Shown here piece by piece: positions 33,351-41,899 of a DNA stretch of 64,000 bases; within the stretch, counting starts at the first letter, position 1; each line of letters begins with the position of its first letter. The stretch covers positions 590,565 through 654,564 of the forward strand of contig JACKQC010000002.1 in NCBI GenBank assembly GCA_024233085.1, in the 5' to 3' direction. Source of the DNA: Akkermansiaceae bacterium (GTDB lineage: Bacteria > Verrucomicrobiota > Verrucomicrobiia > Verrucomicrobiales > DEV007). A program made the translations under genes and the position numbers. The notes beneath the pieces were generated by a model. That model searched no databases, was not told the origin of the DNA, and worked only from the letters and a program-made list of their open reading frames with translations.

Positions 33351-34307
33351 TCAGCCCGCCGAATAGGGCAGCCGTTTCTCCGTTCCTTCGACTCCGGTCT
33401 CGCCGGTCGGGCGCACGGTCAGGGTGAGCGATCCGCCGGCGAAAGTGGCCGACGTGTGGGCGGGCCGAAATTCGGGAAGATTGTAGCCGGGCGCCTTTTT
33501 CGCCGCCAGACCGCGGTCCTGATTGTAAAGCGCCGAGGGAAACAGCACCTCGTGCAGCGGGGCGCGGTCGTCCCATCCCCGCACGCCGTTGTGGAAATGT
33601 CCGTGAAACATCGCCAGGCAACGCGCCCGGTGACGCTCCACCAACTCGTAAAAGGCGGTCTGACCATTCTCCGGTTTCACATACCAGGCCCGGTCGGGCG
33701 GCTTGTTCGTGTGAAAGGGAACGTGGGCGGCAAAGACAAGCCACTCGTCCTTTTCGGCCGCCGCGCCGCATTCGGTTTCGAGCCAGGCGAGCTGATCGGC
33801 GGTCACAAAACCCTCGTGCGAATCGGGGCGCGAATTGTTGAAAAGAACGAACCGGACGCCGCCGTGGGCGAAGGAGCGATCCGCGGACGCGAGCCCGAGG
33901 TGGGTTTCGAAGGCCGTCTCCGGATCGTGATTGCCGGGGATCTCGAACACGGGTTTTCCGATGGTGTCGCGAATGCGGCGGTAGTGCGGATATTGGGCTT
34001 CGCGCCGGCCATCGACCACGTCCCCGAGATGGAGGATGAAATCGCCCTCCGCCCGCGCGAGTTCGGCGGCGGTTTTTTCCCATTGTTTCTCGGCGGCGAC
34101 CGTGTCGTTCCGGCCGAGATGAGTGTCGCTGACCACGAGGAAGGAGAACTCCGGCCAGGTTCCGGGGCGGTCCCCGGCGGCGGCGCTGGAAGAAGCCGGC
34201 CGCGGGTGGATCGCCACCGCTGTCACCGTCACGAGACCGGATTTCCACCCGAGCGCGAGCGCTCGGCGACGGGAGAGCCTGGGCGGGGAAGGGATCGGCT
34301 GCTTCAC
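33351..34307 (-). CDS. Tat-exported metallophosphoesterase
   Basis: A 318-residue calcineurin-like phosphoesterase with an N-terminal twin-arginine signal (S-R-R-R-A-L-A-L-G near residue 12, then a hydrophobic segment). Metal motifs: V-V-S-D-T-H-L-G near 58, G-D-V-V-D-G near 95, G-N-H-D-P near 125, A-H-V-P-F-H near 195 and G-H-F-H near 237. It is therefore probably an extracytoplasmic phosphoesterase folded before export. The substrate is unknown. It lies 12 bp from gntK upstream in the same direction. Confidence 0.88.
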   Translation of the reverse strand: MKQPIPSPPRLSRRRALALGWKSGLVTVTAVAIHPRPASSSAAAGDRPGTWPEFSFLVVSDTHLGRNDTVAAEKQWEKTAAELARAEGDFILHLGDVVDGRREAQYPHYRRIRDTIGKPVFEIPGNHDPETAFETHLGLASADRSFAHGGVRFVLFNNSRPDSHEGFVTADQLAWLETECGAAAEKDEWLVFAAHVPFHTNKPPDRAWYVKPENGQTAFYELVERHRARCLAMFHGHFHNGVRGWDDRAPLHEVLFPSALYNQDRGLAAKKAPGYNLPEFRPAHTSATFAGGSLTLTVRPTGETGVEGTEKRLPYSAG

Positions 34308-34319
34308 CCGCGCAGCCTC

Positions 34320-34838
34320 TCAAAAACCGAGGGCCGACGCGAGTTCTTTTGCGAGCGTCTCCGGGGTCGGGCCGATGTCGATGACGAGGGCGTTTTCGTC
34401 GTCTCCCGGTTCCTCAAGCGTCGCGAATTGGCTGTCGAGCAGAGTGGCGGGCATGTATTCGTGGACCCGGTCGCCGAGGCGCGAGGCGATCAAATCCTTC
34501 GCGCCGCGCAGGAAAACGAGGCGGGCGTCGTGTTCACGGCCACCCCGCAGCAGCGCCTCGCGATAGGCGCGCTTCAGGGCCGAGCAGGACGCCACCACGG
34601 GGCGCTCCGGATTTTCCGCGAAAGCCGCGTCGATGGCGGCGCGCAGATTGGCGAACCACGGCCAGCGATCCTCGTCGCGGAGTGGAATGCCGGCGCCCAT
34701 CCGGGCCTTGTTCTCGGGCGGATGAAAGTCGTCACCCTCGAGGTAGATCCCGGCGATCCGCGCCGCGAGCAAGGGCCCGACCGTCGACTTCCCGCATCCC
34801 GACGGGCCCATGAGCAGGATGAGTTTCGGTTCGGCCAT
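34320..34838 (-). CDS. gntK: Gluconokinase
   Basis: Phosphorylates D-gluconate to 6-phosphogluconate, feeding the pentose phosphate or Entner-Doudoroff route. The 172-residue protein has the P-loop G-P-S-G-C-G-K-S-T near residue 11, the family segment E-G-D-D-F-H-P near 34 and D-E-D-R-W-P-W near 55, plus A-S-C-S-A-L-K near 83. This is the small gluconokinase type. The neighbouring enolase-superfamily enzyme, possibly a sugar-acid dehydratase, would fit a shared sugar-acid theme, which is an inference. Confidence 0.92.
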   Translation of the reverse strand: MAEPKLILLMGPSGCGKSTVGPLLAARIAGIYLEGDDFHPPENKARMGAGIPLRDEDRWPWFANLRAAIDAAFAENPERPVVASCSALKRAYREALLRGGREHDARLVFLRGAKDLIASRLGDRVHEYMPATLLDSQFATLEEPGDDENALVIDIGPTPETLAKELASALGF

Positions 34839-34843
34839 CGTCT

Positions 34844-34962
34844 TTTTGACAGGATTAACAAGATTATTCTGAATTTGCCCGTAGTACGGACGCCCGCTCT
34901 TTACTTTACTTCAGGGTTAAACGAATGAATAAATCGAAAAAATCCTGTCAATCCTGTCAAAG
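34844..34962. repeat. Inverted repeat pair built on GACAGGATT
   Basis: The left arm (TTTTGACAGGATTAACAAGATT, shown here only by its core, 34844-34865) and the right arm (AATCCTGTCAATCCTGTC region, 34941-34962) face each other across about 75 bp. The right arm reaches the 3' end of the enolase-superfamily gene. A related single copy lies at 50922-50940, after leuC. Such GACAGGATTAACAGGAT tracts recur between genes in many genomes; here they may serve as transcript ends. Confidence 0.6.
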
Positions 34963-36375
34963 ACCGCCGAACACCGGCTCCGGCAGCGCGCGCGCGATTT
35001 CGTCCGCCCGATAGCCGAAACCGCTTTGACCCAACAGGGTTGACCCGTCGAGCCAACCCTGTTGCCTCCGAAACAGGCCGGGATGGACCGCTTGCTCGGG
35101 CAAACTGGCGGCGGGGTAGAACTGCATGGCGTTGCTTTCGACGCCCATGATGGTTCCGGCATGCGCGGCGAGCAGGAAATGCGGGATCTGGGCGAGCATG
35201 GGATTGGTCAGGTCCTGCACCATCAGGGTCATGCCGTGCGCCTTGGCCCAGCAGAGGCTCAGCAGGGCGCCGGTCTGGGTCTTGCAGGTCTTCAGCGCGA
35301 CACCGGTCCAGCCGAGTTCGCGACCCATCCGGACAAAGCGCCAGTCATGCGCGCTCTCGTCCATGAAGAGCGGCTTGCGCGCCGAGACGCTGTGAACATC
35401 GATGCGGTTGGCCTCGAGGTCGTAGGGAAAGGGCTGCTCGACGTAGAGAATCCGCTGGTAGGCCCGCGGGGCGTCGGTCTTCAGCTCGTCGAGGATGCCG
35501 TTGACGTATTCGGGGTCGGTCACGGTGCAGTTGAAGTCGGTCGTCAGCCAATCGACACCCTCTTCCTCCGCGATTTCCCCGATGGCCCGGAGCCGGGCAT
35601 AGTCCCAGTCGCGGTCGTTTCCACGGAGCTTGATCTTGAGGCAGTCCAGGCCGTCGGCGCGAATCCAGTCGCGCAGCAGCACCGGGTAGCCGTCGTCCGG
35701 CTCGGAGCCGGTGAGTTCCTCGGGAGACAGGGGATCGAGCCCGCCGACGAGGTGCCAGACCGGGAGCCGGGTCGGCGGTTTCGCATCGAGAAAGTCGGCC
35801 GGATATTTTCCCGCGAAAGAGACGCGATCCCCCGCGTCGGCGGCGGCCTCCAGGTAGTGACTGAGGTCATGGGTCAGGAATTCCGGGCCGTAGGTCCGGT
35901 AAACGGGCAGGCCGTGCAGATTGCCGAAGGCGTCGTGGGCCGCGATGTCGAGCAGCGAAAAGCACACCAGAGCCGCGAGATGCGGGAGATGCTCGGCGGG
36001 CGCGCGGTCGGTGTTGAAGTCGGTCCGGAGGTCCTCCAGCCTTTCCTCGACAAAAGTGTGCCCGATTTCGAAGGCGTGCCCGCTTTCGCCAAAGTCCGCG
36101 AAGGCTTGCGCGACGCGGATCGTGAAATCCTTCATCGCCTGGTGACGCAATTCGTAGTCGAGCGCCGCCGGCCACACCCAGCCGACCGAGAGCGGCGTTT
36201 CGCCCCAGCCGGTGGCGGTTTTCCCGCCGGCGCCGGAGACGCGCACCCGCGCCCGGGCGCAGGTGACCGAGCTGAGCACCTGGTTGCCGAATTTCAGCGG
36301 CACCCGCATTTCCACGGGCAGGAAAAACAGCGCGACGTCGTCGACGCGGATGGCGCGGTCTGGGGCGGCGGACAT
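34957..36375 (-). CDS. Enolase-superfamily enzyme (mandelate racemase/muconate lactonizing-like)
   Basis: A 472-residue enzyme of the superfamily that abstracts a proton next to a carboxylate. Expected features are the catalytic Lys region L-K-I-K-L-R-G near 245, metal ligands in T-T-D-F-N (near 270), Y-V-E-Q-P-F (near 307) and M-D-E-S-A-H (near 330), and A-L-K-T-C-K-T near 352. Substrate specificity cannot be read; dehydration or racemisation of a sugar acid is plausible. A copy of the 41-bp palindrome overlaps codons near the C terminus (Q-Q-G-W-L-D-G-S-T-L-L-G-Q). I chose ATG 36375; an upstream start at 36411 is less likely. Confidence 0.82.
   Translation of the reverse strand: MSAAPDRAIRVDDVALFFLPVEMRVPLKFGNQVLSSVTCARARVRVSGAGGKTATGWGETPLSVGWVWPAALDYELRHQAMKDFTIRVAQAFADFGESGHAFEIGHTFVEERLEDLRTDFNTDRAPAEHLPHLAALVCFSLLDIAAHDAFGNLHGLPVYRTYGPEFLTHDLSHYLEAAADAGDRVSFAGKYPADFLDAKPPTRLPVWHLVGGLDPLSPEELTGSEPDDGYPVLLRDWIRADGLDCLKIKLRGNDRDWDYARLRAIGEIAEEEGVDWLTTDFNCTVTDPEYVNGILDELKTDAPRAYQRILYVEQPFPYDLEANRIDVHSVSARKPLFMDESAHDWRFVRMGRELGWTGVALKTCKTQTGALLSLCWAKAHGMTLMVQDLTNPMLAQIPHFLLAAHAGTIMGVESNAMQFYPAASLPEQAVHPGLFRRQQGWLDGSTLLGQSGFGYRADEIARALPEPVFGGL
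35028..35068. repeat. 41-bp double palindrome, copy 4 (inside enolase-superfamily gene)
   Basis: Half-sites 35028-35046 and 35050-35068 with a GTC spacer, within the 3' part of the coding sequence. The outer bases have decayed (GACCC and CCTC ends), while the cores AACAGGGTT and AACCCTGTT are intact. Confidence 0.8.
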
Positions 36376-36504
36376 GGATGAGCTTTTACGGCGCGATGGC
36401 GGCGGGGTCAATCGAGTTCCCGGATGTCAACCGGGCCGCGGTCGCCGAACCCACAATGCTTTGACAAAACTTGAATTAGGTTTTTTGTCCTCGATTTCAT
36501 TTTG

Positions 36505-37104
36505 ATGAGTCTTTTGGAACTGTTCGAACCCATTCTGAATGAGCCGATAATCTTGACGGCTACGGAGATTGAAGGGTTTCACGGAACTTCGGCCAACGCC
36601 GCCGAAAAAATCGTCGCGACCGCGAAATTCAACGTGAACGAGGATTCGACGTTGAGATTGGGAGTGGGCGCTTATTTCTACGATAAGAATCAGACGGATC
36701 GCCATTCGGCCGCGGAACTCGCGAAAACATTTGCCGAAAAAATGAGGGGGCATTCGCCCGTGGGGATTCTTTTGGCGCGTTTGAAATTCGAAAGGGTGGC
36801 GGACTTCGAATGCCCGGAGAACCAGAAAGCGTTTGTCAGGACCCGTAACGCGATCGGACGCTATTTGGTGAACGCCGCAGACTCGGAGCAGGTTCAGTGG
36901 TTGCGAATGCTGGGGTTGGAAGGGCGGGATTATTACGAGTTTCTGGACAACATCGCGATTCGGTGCATTCGGTCACGAAATATTGAATGTCAAGGGATTC
37001 GAATGAATATCGAGACGCTTGACGGTTCTCCCGAAACGCATACCGTTGTTTGTGTCGACGGCGATAGCTTCGGGGTCGTTGAAGATATTCGGCTGGTGCC
37101 TTGA
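36505..37104 (+). CDS. Hypothetical protein with ADP-ribosyltransferase-like motif
   Basis: A 199-residue soluble protein not assigned to a family. Near the N terminus it has G-F-H-G-T-S-A-N-A-A-E-K-I, and about 20 residues later L-G-V-G-A-Y-F-Y followed by an Ala-rich helix. The combination H-G-T ... G-x-G-x-Y-F resembles the NAD-binding core of PARP/ART-type mono-ADP-ribosyltransferases, including several toxin families. No clear catalytic Glu can be assigned, so this is a weak call. GC content is clearly lower than in its neighbours. It is followed 78 bp later by another unassigned gene of similar composition, and the pair may have been acquired together. Confidence 0.6.
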   Translation: MSLLELFEPILNEPIILTATEIEGFHGTSANAAEKIVATAKFNVNEDSTLRLGVGAYFYDKNQTDRHSAAELAKTFAEKMRGHSPVGILLARLKFERVADFECPENQKAFVRTRNAIGRYLVNAADSEQVQWLRMLGLEGRDYYEFLDNIAIRCIRSRNIECQGIRMNIETLDGSPETHTVVCVDGDSFGVVEDIRLVP

Positions 37105-37182
37105 AGGACGAGCAAAGCGAGGCCGGCGCCCGAAGAGCGCGATTGACACTTTAACGACAAAATTCTACATTACCTGTTCGCA

Positions 37183-37791
37183 ATGCGCGAAGACAACGGC
37201 CAATGCTTTCTGGCGGACGAGTTTCCACCCTTTCGAATGGTGATTCGTCCCGAGGTTTTTGGTGGCGAGCATCTGGAGACCGCCAACATCGCCAGCCACT
37301 TGGTGCCCCGCTTTGCCAAACACCTGATCGCAAGCAAAAGCCGGATTAGAATCGTTGGATACGGTGGCCCCAATTTCGCTCCTGTTTACGAAGGTGCGTG
37401 GACATCGGCACTGCGAAGCTGGCTCTTGAAACCATGCTTGGTGGATTATTTCCTCCAGGACCCGTCGGAATCGGCCCTGAGTGTTTTGAAGGATTTCCTG
37501 GCCGAATTTCCCGAGAATTTCCGGGTATTTGTCAAAGCACGGAGCGAGGAGGTGTACACCGATCAGGAGCGTGTTCTGCTCAAACGCTGGATACGGGAAC
37601 ATCACGTCGCGGCGGACGAACCCGATCAATTGTGGATCGAGAGGGATCACCCCCCCGAATCGACGGATGCCCACGATTGCTTCTATTTCGCTCCAGGCCA
37701 GGCGGGGGAAACCGCCGACTATCATATCTTTCGCAAGCAATTCGACGAACTCGTCTCCAAGTCGACGCGGGTTTCGGCCACCGATCGATGA
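37183..37791 (+). CDS. Hypothetical protein
   Basis: A 202-residue soluble protein of unknown family, mixed alpha/beta, with notable segments R-I-R-I-V-G-Y-G-G-P-N-F and D-A-H-D-C-F-Y-F near the C terminus. No signal or membrane helix. Lower GC than the host average, like the preceding gene. The stop overlaps the start of the following cytochrome gene (ATGA at 37788), which suggests translational coupling, although the two look unrelated. Confidence 0.6.
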   Translation: MREDNGQCFLADEFPPFRMVIRPEVFGGEHLETANIASHLVPRFAKHLIASKSRIRIVGYGGPNFAPVYEGAWTSALRSWLLKPCLVDYFLQDPSESALSVLKDFLAEFPENFRVFVKARSEEVYTDQERVLLKRWIREHHVAADEPDQLWIERDHPPESTDAHDCFYFAPGQAGETADYHIFRKQFDELVSKSTRVSATDR

Positions 37792-38537
37792 CCGCTCCGG
37801 CCTCCTTTCGTCCCAGTGTCCGCAGGATGATGCGGCTCCGGCCGGCGGGGAGGATATTTCGTCGTTTCACTTTATTGGTGGTGGCGCTCGTCTCCGCCCA
37901 CGCCCCTTCAGCCCGCGCTCTCGACTACGAAAAGGACGTCATGCCCGTCCTGATGGCGAAATGCGCCGACTGCCACAGCACGAAGGCCGAAAAAGTGAAG
38001 GGCGGCCTGAAATTCGACGACCCGAAGCATTTCCAGAGCCGTTTTTCCAAGAACGACGTCGTCATCCCGGGCAACTGGGATGAGAGCTACCTGTTCGTGA
38101 CTCTTTTCCGCCCTTCGGACGCGAAGGAAGTCATGCCGCCGAAAGGCAAGGGCGAGCGCCTGAATCTCGACGAACTCCGCCTGGTCATGCAATGGATCAC
38201 CGAGGGCGCCCCGATCAATGGCGACAAGGGCAAGACCGGCACCATGCCCGAAAACATCGAGGATCTCCTGCTCGACCTGCCGCCTGACACGGCGGCGAAA
38301 CTCCGCGAGGAATTGGCCGTGAAAGCGGAAGCCGGAGAGCCGGCGGGTGACGCGTCGGCGGCCCCCGCGATGCGGACATGGACCAATCGCCAGGGCCGCT
38401 CCATCCGGGCCGAGCTGGTCCGCGTGGAGGGCGCGATCGCCGTCCTGAAAACGGAGGATGGAAAGGAATATCGTTACCCGATCGCGGATCTTTCGGACGA
38501 AAGCCGGGCGCGGCTCGGGAAGGCGGTGCCGCAATAG
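37788..38537 (+). CDS. Exported planctomycete-type cytochrome c/SHD1-domain protein
   Basis: A 249-residue exported protein with an N-terminal signal segment (about residues 20-45, ending A-R-A). One haem-binding C-x2-C-H (C-A-D-C-H) near residue 62 lies within the planctomycete-type cytochrome c domain, recognised by V-M-P-V-L-M-A-K-C-A-D-C-H and E-V-M-P-P-K-G-K-G near 110. After a linker, an SHD1 domain (W-T-N-R-Q-G-R-S-I-R-A-E-L-V near 195) ends the protein. These two modules are common together in PVC bacteria. It probably acts in the periplasm, with electron transfer or surface anchoring roles. Confidence 0.8.
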   Translation: MTAPASFRPSVRRMMRLRPAGRIFRRFTLLVVALVSAHAPSARALDYEKDVMPVLMAKCADCHSTKAEKVKGGLKFDDPKHFQSRFSKNDVVIPGNWDESYLFVTLFRPSDAKEVMPPKGKGERLNLDELRLVMQWITEGAPINGDKGKTGTMPENIEDLLLDLPPDTAAKLREELAVKAEAGEPAGDASAAPAMRTWTNRQGRSIRAELVRVEGAIAVLKTEDGKEYRYPIADLSDESRARLGKAVPQ

Positions 38538-38748
38538 GTTGTGCGGACAAATTCCCAAGCGGCTCGAATGGAATGAAATAAGGGGAGAAAACCAGCCCCG
38601 CCAGCGGCGAGCATTCGGCGAACGCGGCCCATTTTCCGCCCGCCCGCGTTCCGCCTCACTCGATTGGGGTGGCCCAACGACGTTCGGCGCGCCTTGCCGG
38701 ACGAAAAATGGACTCGCGCCGAACCGCCCGCCAATTTGTCCACACCTC

Positions 38749-39087
38749 CTAATCGCCCAACCCGCCGATTTTATTCAAGCCTCCCGCGAGGAAAAAGGCG
38801 AGGTGGGCGGCGATCACCAGGCCACCGAGGACGATCCCGACCCAGGCGTGGGCGGCGCCGCGAATCTGCGGATTCCGCTTCCGAGCCTTCAGCCCCAGGA
38901 TGCCGAGAACGATCGCGACGATGCCGAGCGGAAAACCCAGGCACGGGATCAGCGAAAACACGGAGAAGTAGTAAGCGGACAGTGCTTGAGGATTCTTGTA
39001 GGGAATGATGCCGCCGGTGGCGTCACCGGTGGGCCGGGGCTGGCGATCGCGGGGCAGGGGAGGCGGCCGACGCCGAGGAGGGTTCAT
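38749..39087 (-). CDS. DUF4190-type small membrane protein
   Basis: A 112-residue protein with a Pro/Arg-rich cytosolic N terminus (about 35 residues) and two membrane segments at about 42-66 and 80-105. The pattern F-S-L-I-P-C-L-G-F-P-L-G-I-V-A-I-V-L-G matches DUF4190-like proteins, which have no known activity. It ends the three-gene minus-strand group 38749-40351. Confidence 0.75.
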   Translation of the reverse strand: MNPPRRRPPPLPRDRQPRPTGDATGGIIPYKNPQALSAYYFSVFSLIPCLGFPLGIVAIVLGILGLKARKRNPQIRGAAHAWVGIVLGGLVIAAHLAFFLAGGLNKIGGLGD

Positions 39088-39116
39088 CGGAGAGAGAAGC
39101 TCGATTTTACTCCGTC

Positions 39117-39509
39117 TCAGGAATGGCTCCGACTTTTCCGGACCACGGCGGAGACCCAGTCCTTCGCCTCCTCGATGCGGCCGAAGGTTTCGATCGGGAA
39201 AAGATCGATCACCGTTTTCTCGTAGTCGACGTTGCGGCGGGTGGTGCGGTCGTTCGAGACATTCGCCGCGGCGACGAGGCGCGGAAGGTTTTCGGCGAGC
39301 AGGCGGCGGGCCGACACCAGGTCGATGGAAATCGGCGCCGGCCGGCAAAAGATGCAGCCGAAGGGGCCGTCGTATTCCTTTTGAAGATAAGCGATCCCCT
39401 CGGCCAGCATCTCGCGGTTCAGCTCGTCCTGCCCGGCGTTCAGCTCGAGCACGACGTAGTCGTCCTCCAGACGCAGCGAAAAGCCTTTTCCTTCGAAGTT
39501 TTTCGTCAT
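39117..39509 (-). CDS. Hypothetical protein, SpoIIAA-like fold possible
   Basis: A 130-residue cytosolic protein. The C-terminal half (D-L-F-P-I-E-T-F-G-R-I-E-E-A-K-D-W-V) resembles the end of SpoIIAA/STAS-like domains, where a strand and helix follow I-x-x-F-x-x-x-x-E-A-x-x-W. The start overlaps the stop of the upstream gene (ATGA, 39506-39509), so the two are translationally coupled. Function unknown. Confidence 0.6.
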   Translation of the reverse strand: MTKNFEGKGFSLRLEDDYVVLELNAGQDELNREMLAEGIAYLQKEYDGPFGCIFCRPAPISIDLVSARRLLAENLPRLVAAANVSNDRTTRRNVDYEKTVIDLFPIETFGRIEEAKDWVSAVVRKSRSHS

Positions 39510-40351
39510 TTTCCGGATTGCGGGGTTTTGCCAGGTGCTTCCCCGGCGGTCCAGCGGGCCGCAAGTCGGAGGAATCCGCCGCGGCCATCGGTCAACTCGG
39601 GGTGGGGACTAAAACAGAAAACCCTTCCCCTGCCAAATGTCGCGCGCACCATCGCGGAAGTGCCCGCCATGACGCCGGCGGGGGCGCCGTTGCGGGCGAT
39701 CTCGGTTTGAAACACCCCGAGGCTTTCGTAGGCGGGAGTCGCGGCGTCCGGAATCTCGCGATGAGCCAGCAGCGGTCCCTGGGCGTATTCGAGGGTGACG
39801 GCCGGGTCTTTGCAGCCGAAAAACCGCCGCCCGTCCGTCGAGAGGGCGACTTCCACCGGTCCCTTGCCGCGCGCCCAGTGGCGCCGGTCCACGACGCGGG
39901 CGTCGATCAGGCGCAGGGACCACGGGTAGTCGTTGGTCGCGAGATAGGCGCCGGCACAGATGCCAAGGTAGCCCCCGCCGTCCGCCACGAAGTCTCTCAC
40001 CGCTTCCCGGCCTTCCGACCCGAGCGCCTCGCCCTGCTTGCTGCCGCTTCCCCCCGGGTGAACCAGCACCGAGATCCCGTCCGCTTTCAATTTCCCGGCG
40101 CGAATCTCGTCGGCCTTCACCCGCACGATTTCGATGGCCCCTTCCGCGTCCGTTCCGCCCCGGAGCGCGGCGATCACCTTTTCCCGGCTCTCGCCGGTTC
40201 CGTGATCGACAAAGACCGCGATCCGCAACGGCGCCGGGCGGGCGGCTTCCTTCGGGGACTGGGCCAAAGCCGCGGACCCTCCCGCCGCGCCATGGGCGAT
40301 CAGGGCCAGCGTCACCAAGGCGAGCTTGCGGAGGGAAGGGCCAAATCTCAT
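39506..40351 (-). CDS. Exported BPL-N/class I glutamine amidotransferase-like protein
   Basis: A 281-residue protein with a signal peptide (about residues 1-31). The body is an alpha/beta domain related to the N-terminal domain of biotin-protein ligase and ThuA-like amidotransferase folds. It shows V-L-V-H-P-G-G-S-G near residue 95 and G-G-G-Y-L-G-I-C-A-G-A near 125, with a nucleophile-elbow Cys, and C-F-S-P-H-P-E near 250. Whether it is an enzyme is unclear; the Cys and His are present. It heads a minus-strand unit with the next two genes. Confidence 0.78.
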   Translation of the reverse strand: MRFGPSLRKLALVTLALIAHGAAGGSAALAQSPKEAARPAPLRIAVFVDHGTGESREKVIAALRGGTDAEGAIEIVRVKADEIRAGKLKADGISVLVHPGGSGSKQGEALGSEGREAVRDFVADGGGYLGICAGAYLATNDYPWSLRLIDARVVDRRHWARGKGPVEVALSTDGRRFFGCKDPAVTLEYAQGPLLAHREIPDAATPAYESLGVFQTEIARNGAPAGVMAGTSAMVRATFGRGRVFCFSPHPELTDGRGGFLRLAARWTAGEAPGKTPQSGK

Positions 40352-40495
40352 GAAAATCTCCGGACGGGGAATCTTGCGACGACGCGGAAACTGTTGGCAA
40401 CATTCGAATGAGAAAAAAACGAAAAAGAAAACGAGAAAATGCTAATATCATCTTTTTAGCTTGCGCGGAAGGTCATTGAATCTATTTTGGCTTCC

Positions 40496-41293
40496 ATGAA
40501 AGAAAGAAGCCCCAAATTCCCCTTCATCCCGCTTTCCGAAGCCGTCGCGGCCCTCCGCAAGATCGACGGTGCCATCCGGTCCGGCCAACCCTTCACCCGT
40601 CCCGCGCTGTTGGAGGCGCTCGGATTCGCCAGCGAACATGGCGGCGCGGTCAAGACCATCGCGGCGTTGCGCGGCTATCACCTCATCGCCGGCAAAGGTC
40701 CCGAACAGCCCGGCCTTCGCATCACCGACCTCGGCCGACGCCTGCTCGACGCCGGTGCCGAGGTGGCGGGCGACCGACTGTCCGATTTTCGTCGCGCGGC
40801 CTTGTGGCCCCCGATGTTTCGCCGGATCTGGCGACGGGCGCGGCATCTGACCGAGGACGAGCTGGTGGATCTGCTGCGGCTGCGCGGGTTCACCGACACC
40901 GGCGCCGCGCGGGCGGCGAGCGTTTACATGGCGAACAGCGCCTATGCCCGGCTGGAGGAGCTGAACATCGAACCCGACTTTCCCGACAAACCCCGGCGCC
41001 GCGACGAGAAAGACGACGAACCCCGTCCGAGGGATCGAAAACTGCGGGAGCGGGTGGAAGCCGCGATGCGCCGGGCCGGGCAGGCCCCGGGGTCGCCGCC
41101 GCCTCCCCCGCGTCCGGGACCGCCGCCGAACGCCCTGAGCCTGCCCCTGAGCACGGGCCGCGCCACGGTTCCGCTGGGCATCACAGAGGAGGAATTCCAG
41201 GTCCTGATGCAGACCCTGCGACTGTGGAAGCCGAAGCTGGTGAAAGATTTCAAGCCACCGACGGATGCTCCCGACCGGCCGGCGGGTTCCTGA
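40496..41293 (+). CDS. Hypothetical protein, winged-helix-like N terminus
   Basis: A 265-residue protein. The first 100 residues are helical and resemble a winged-helix arrangement (F-T-R-P-A-L-L-E-A-L-G-F ... K-T-I-A-A-L-R-G-Y-H-L-I-A). A second helical region to about 165 and a Pro-rich basic linker (about 180-215) follow. It may bind DNA, but no family is identified. The ATG at 40496 is preceded by an AT-rich 140-bp stretch that probably holds the promoter. Confidence 0.6.
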   Translation: MKERSPKFPFIPLSEAVAALRKIDGAIRSGQPFTRPALLEALGFASEHGGAVKTIAALRGYHLIAGKGPEQPGLRITDLGRRLLDAGAEVAGDRLSDFRRAALWPPMFRRIWRRARHLTEDELVDLLRLRGFTDTGAARAASVYMANSAYARLEELNIEPDFPDKPRRRDEKDDEPRPRDRKLRERVEAAMRRAGQAPGSPPPPPRPGPPPNALSLPLSTGRATVPLGITEEEFQVLMQTLRLWKPKLVKDFKPPTDAPDRPAGS

Positions 41294-41324
41294 GCCGCCG
41301 GACCGGACATCCCCCAAAAGCCCC

Positions 41325-41365
41325 GGCCCAACAGGGTTAGGTCACCGACCCGACCCTGTTGGGTT
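41325..41365. repeat. 41-bp double palindrome, copy 5
   Basis: Half-sites 41325-41343 and 41347-41365 with an ACC spacer. Outside it, CCCCCAAAA (41311-41319) faces TTTTTGGGGG (41372-41381), extending the dyad to about 70 bp. Lying 32 bp after the preceding stop codon, it may act as a transcript-end structure. Confidence 0.85.
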
Positions 41366-41489
41366 CCGTCGTTTTTGGGGGCCGGCGGGTCGAAATTCCG
41401 TGAGGAAATCGGAGAATTTTCTTTACAAGCGTGCTAAAATCCGCAGCCATTAACGGCCTTCACAGAAATCGAAACATCAAACAGCAATC

Positions 41490-41807
41490 GTGAGCAGTCA
41501 TCTTTCCAACGACATTCGGATCGAGGGGAATCTCTCGTGTTCTTCGGACCTCATTTTCGACGGTGCGATCAAGGGAAACATCAATTCCAAGGGCAACCTG
41601 ACCGTCGGGAAAAACGCCGATGTCGAGGGTGACGTCACCGCGGATCGAGCCGTGATCGAGGGCAAGGTCTCCGGGAACGGGAAATTCGGCCACTGCCGCA
41701 TCACGACGACGGCTCAGATCAGCGGATCGGTGACCACGGTGTCGCTCCAGATGGAGGAGGGCGCCTCGCTTTCCGGCGACTGCCGCGTCGGCAAGGCCGC
41801 GGGCTGA
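41490..41807 (+). CDS. Bactofilin family cytoskeletal protein
   Basis: A 105-residue bactofilin that polymerises into cytoskeletal filaments. It is nearly all right-handed beta-helix, with the repeating pattern I-E-G-N-L ... F-D-G-A-I-K-G-N-I ... L-T-V-G-K-N-A-D-V-E-G-D-V ... V-I-E-G-K-V-x-G-N. Length is typical of short bactofilins. Starts at GTG 41490. It stands upstream of comM and reads the same way, with about 90 bp between; functional linkage is not implied. Confidence 0.92.
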   Translation: MSSHLSNDIRIEGNLSCSSDLIFDGAIKGNINSKGNLTVGKNADVEGDVTADRAVIEGKVSGNGKFGHCRITTTAQISGSVTTVSLQMEEGASLSGDCRVGKAAG

Positions 41808-41899
41808 CACGGAGGAGCGTCCAAAAGCGCTTCGCGCGACGACGAAAAGGGCGAGAGTCGCTTGCCAGCGGCGGTGTTTGCTGACATGCTGGCCGGCCC

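Noticed and set aside
36427..36753. 109-codon minus-strand frame opposite the ART-like gene
   Set aside because: It overlaps the plus-strand gene start and has no supporting pattern.
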